From Rhodococcus sp. 4CII (GTDB taxonomy: Bacteria; Actinomycetota; Actinomycetes; Mycobacteriales; Mycobacteriaceae), in contig NZ_JACCFE010000002.1 of NCBI RefSeq assembly GCF_014256275.1, forward strand, positions 2,170,001-2,234,000: 64,000 bases of DNA, read 5' to 3'. Below are positions 62,363 to 64,000 of the stretch, piece after piece; position 1 is the first letter of the stretch; each line of letters starts with the position of its first letter. Position numbers and translations under genes: made by a program. Below the pieces are notes generated by a model, which worked only from the letters and a program-made list of their open reading frames with translations, was not told the origin of the DNA and ran no database searches.

Positions 62363-63501
62363 CCGGCGGGCCGCTGAGCGGGCTCACCGTCGTCGAGATC
62401 GCAAGCCTCGCACCCGCCCCGTTCGGGTGCATGATCCTCGCCGATCTGGGCGCGGACGTGATCCGCGTGGAACGGGCCGGCGACGGCGGCACCGGGCTGA
62501 TGGCGCCCTCCGGGGTGCTGGACCGCGGGCGGCGGTCGATCGCCGTGAATCTCCGGACAGCGGAGGGCCTCGAGGCCGTCCTGCGGCTCGTCGAGGGCGC
62601 CGATATCCTCGTCGAGGGCTTCCGTCCCGGCGTCGCGGAACGTCTGGGCATCGGACCCGACGACTGTCTGTCCCGCAACCCCGGTCTGGTTTACGGGCGC
62701 ATGACCGGGTGGGGCCAGGACGGACCGCTCGCCCCGCGCGCCGGGCACGACATCAACTACATCGCGCTCGCGGGCGCGCTCGAACCCATCGGGCGCGCCG
62801 GCGAGCGGCCGGTGCCGCCGCTGAACCTGCTGGGCGACTTCGGCGGTGGCGGACTGATGTTGACGATGGGGATCCTGGCCGCGCTGCACGAGCGGTCCCG
62901 GTCGGGCCGCGGACAGGTGGTGGACGCGTCGATGGTCGACGGCGCGGCGCTACTGACTGCGTTCGTCCACGGCATGAACGCCGCCGGCCTGTGGCAGGAA
63001 GGTCGCGGGCAGAATGTCCTCGACGGGGCCGCCGCGTTCTACGACACCTACGAGTGCGCCGACGGCCTGCACGTGGCGGTGGGGTGCGTCGAACCGCACT
63101 TCTATGGTGAACTCCTCGACGTGCTGGGGTTGAGCGGCGAGGATCTGCCGTTGCAGTACGACCTCGACGCGGCACCGGACCTGAAGAAACGCCTCGCCGA
63201 GGTGTTCGCGACGCGGCCGCGGGACGAATGGGCCGCTCTCTTCGCGGATTCCGACGCGTGCGTGTCGCCCGTCCTGTCGCCGTGGGAAGCGCACGAACAT
63301 CCCCACAACCGGCAGCGGGAGACGTTCGTCGACGTGGGCGGCATCCGCCAGCCCGCGCCGGCGCCGCGCTTCAGCCGCACCCCGGCGCCCGTGCCCCGGC
63401 CGGCCCCGCGGCCGGGGCAGGACACCGATGCGATCCTCGCGCAGGCCGGCTACGACGCGCCGGGCATCGCGCAACTCCGGAACGCGGGCGCGGTCGAGTA
63501 G
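62359..63501 (+). CDS. Alpha-methylacyl-CoA racemase-like class III CoA-transferase
   Basis: A 380-residue family III protein. The racemase signature is visible: GHDINYIALAGALEPIG with the catalytic His and LNLLGDFGGGGLMLTMGILA with the catalytic Asp, as in mycobacterial MCR and human AMACR. It epimerises 2R/2S-methyl-acyl-CoA so that the dehydrogenase upstream can act. GTG 62,359 overlaps the previous TGA by four bases, so translation is coupled. It is the last gene of the operon and is convergent with the PPOX gene (12-bp gap). Confidence 0.93.
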   Translation: MTGGPLSGLTVVEIASLAPAPFGCMILADLGADVIRVERAGDGGTGLMAPSGVLDRGRRSIAVNLRTAEGLEAVLRLVEGADILVEGFRPGVAERLGIGPDDCLSRNPGLVYGRMTGWGQDGPLAPRAGHDINYIALAGALEPIGRAGERPVPPLNLLGDFGGGGLMLTMGILAALHERSRSGRGQVVDASMVDGAALLTAFVHGMNAAGLWQEGRGQNVLDGAAAFYDTYECADGLHVAVGCVEPHFYGELLDVLGLSGEDLPLQYDLDAAPDLKKRLAEVFATRPRDEWAALFADSDACVSPVLSPWEAHEHPHNRQRETFVDVGGIRQPAPAPRFSRTPAPVPRPAPRPGQDTDAILAQAGYDAPGIAQLRNAGAVE

Positions 63502-63513
63502 TCGACGGGGGGC

Positions 63514-63975
63514 CTATCCGCGATCGGCGTCCGGCGGGAAGCCACCGGTCGCGATGGGTCCCCATTCGTCGATGGTGATCCGGATGAGGCTCTTGTTCTG
63601 CTTCCGCATGGCGTCGCGGTACTCGTCCCAGTCGGGGTGCTCACCGGAGATGCCGCGGAAGTACTCCACCAGCGGTTCGAGTGCATCGGGCATGTCCAGC
63701 ACCTCGGCGGTGCCGTCGATCTGCACATAGGCGCCGTTGAACTCGTCGGAGAGCACGCACACGCTCACGGCGGGGTCGTGTCGCACGTTCGCGGCCTTGG
63801 CGCGCTGCGGGTAGGTGGCGACGACGATCCGCCCCTCCTGGTCGAGTCCCGCCGTGACCGGGGAGATCTGCAGGCCTCCGGAGCGCTTCCGGGTGATCAG
63901 GACGACGCGATGTCGGGGCCGGACGAAGTCGAGCAACTGTTCCCGTGTGACACGGTCTGCGGTGGCGACTGCCAT
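63514..63975 (-). CDS. PPOX-class flavin/F420-dependent split-barrel oxidoreductase
   Basis: A 153-residue single-domain protein with the pyridoxamine-phosphate-oxidase-like barrel: RHRVVLITRKRSGGLQISPV, RIVVATYPQRAKAANVRHDP and AVSVCVLSDEFNGAYVQIDG. In actinobacteria proteins of this length and motif pattern (FDOR-B) commonly use cofactor F420. The end (EHPDWDEYRDAMRKQNKSL, IRITIDEWGPIATGGFPPD) is typical of the TIGR03618-like subgroup. The substrate is unknown. It is transcribed towards the racemase gene. Bases 63,976-64,000 hold only its ribosome-site region. Confidence 0.9.
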   Translation of the reverse strand: MAVATADRVTREQLLDFVRPRHRVVLITRKRSGGLQISPVTAGLDQEGRIVVATYPQRAKAANVRHDPAVSVCVLSDEFNGAYVQIDGTAEVLDMPDALEPLVEYFRGISGEHPDWDEYRDAMRKQNKSLIRITIDEWGPIATGGFPPDADRG

Positions 63976-64000
63976 GGTGCACCTCTCCTCTGCTGCGGTG

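Overview
The window is a GC-rich actinobacterial chromosome segment, most likely from Rhodococcus (Nocardiaceae, Mycobacteriales). The evidence is the gene content: homologues of FadE25, FadB2, Ltp1 and FadE34-type enzymes, a SulP-carbonic anhydrase fusion, a pH-sensor-like adenylate cyclase, a mycothiol-type maleylpyruvate isomerase fold protein, a perfect KstR-type operator, many EmrB/QacA exporters, and several transcripts that look leaderless. No rRNA, tRNA, CRISPR array, phage or insertion sequence was seen.

Layout. 1-17.8 kb: one giant minus-strand non-ribosomal peptide synthetase, open at the left edge, ordered C-A-T, C-A-T, C-A-T-E, C-A-T, C-A. Two of its five adenylation domains carry a threonine code and the third residue should be epimerised. 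18-22 kb: a divergent TetR regulator, then fadE25-fadB2 (beta-oxidation), a UbiG-like methyltransferase and a membrane-protein remnant. 22-31 kb: two DHA2 exporters, a small secreted protein, an S4 RNA-binding protein, and a minus-strand group of aldo/keto reductase, MFS carrier, AgpS-like flavoprotein and lipid kinase; the last two overlap by 4 nt. 31-36 kb: an MDMPI-fold protein, ilvD, a secreted trypsin-like protease, an Ala/Pro-rich protein, and a class III adenylate cyclase preceded by four palindromic repeats. 36-42 kb: a 34-codon small gene, a TetR/exporter pair, an AurF-type diiron oxygenase and the SulP-carbonic anhydrase fusion.

42-47 kb: a compact unit of class III CoA-transferase, HMG-CoA lyase and MatC-type dicarboxylate carrier, with a gamma-carbonic-anhydrase-like protein and an IclR regulator beside it. 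It reads as uptake, CoA activation and cleavage of a branched dicarboxylate. 47-52 kb: a 3' remnant of 4-hydroxyphenylpyruvate dioxygenase, an AhpD-like protein divergent from a MocR regulator, and metY behind a cysteine-containing leader peptide with two hairpins. 51-56 kb: an HsaA-like flavin monooxygenase under a KstR box, a divergent NRAMP metal transporter, and an unusual Ser/Thr kinase with six C-terminal membrane helices. 56-63.5 kb: a TetR regulator divergent from a six-gene operon (Ltp1-like thiolase, SRPBCC protein, MaoC hydratase, SDR, double-length acyl-CoA dehydrogenase, alpha-methylacyl-CoA racemase). This operon has the logic of peroxisomal-type side-chain beta-oxidation of branched or steroid acyl-CoAs. 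A PPOX/F420-type flavin-fold protein closes the window.
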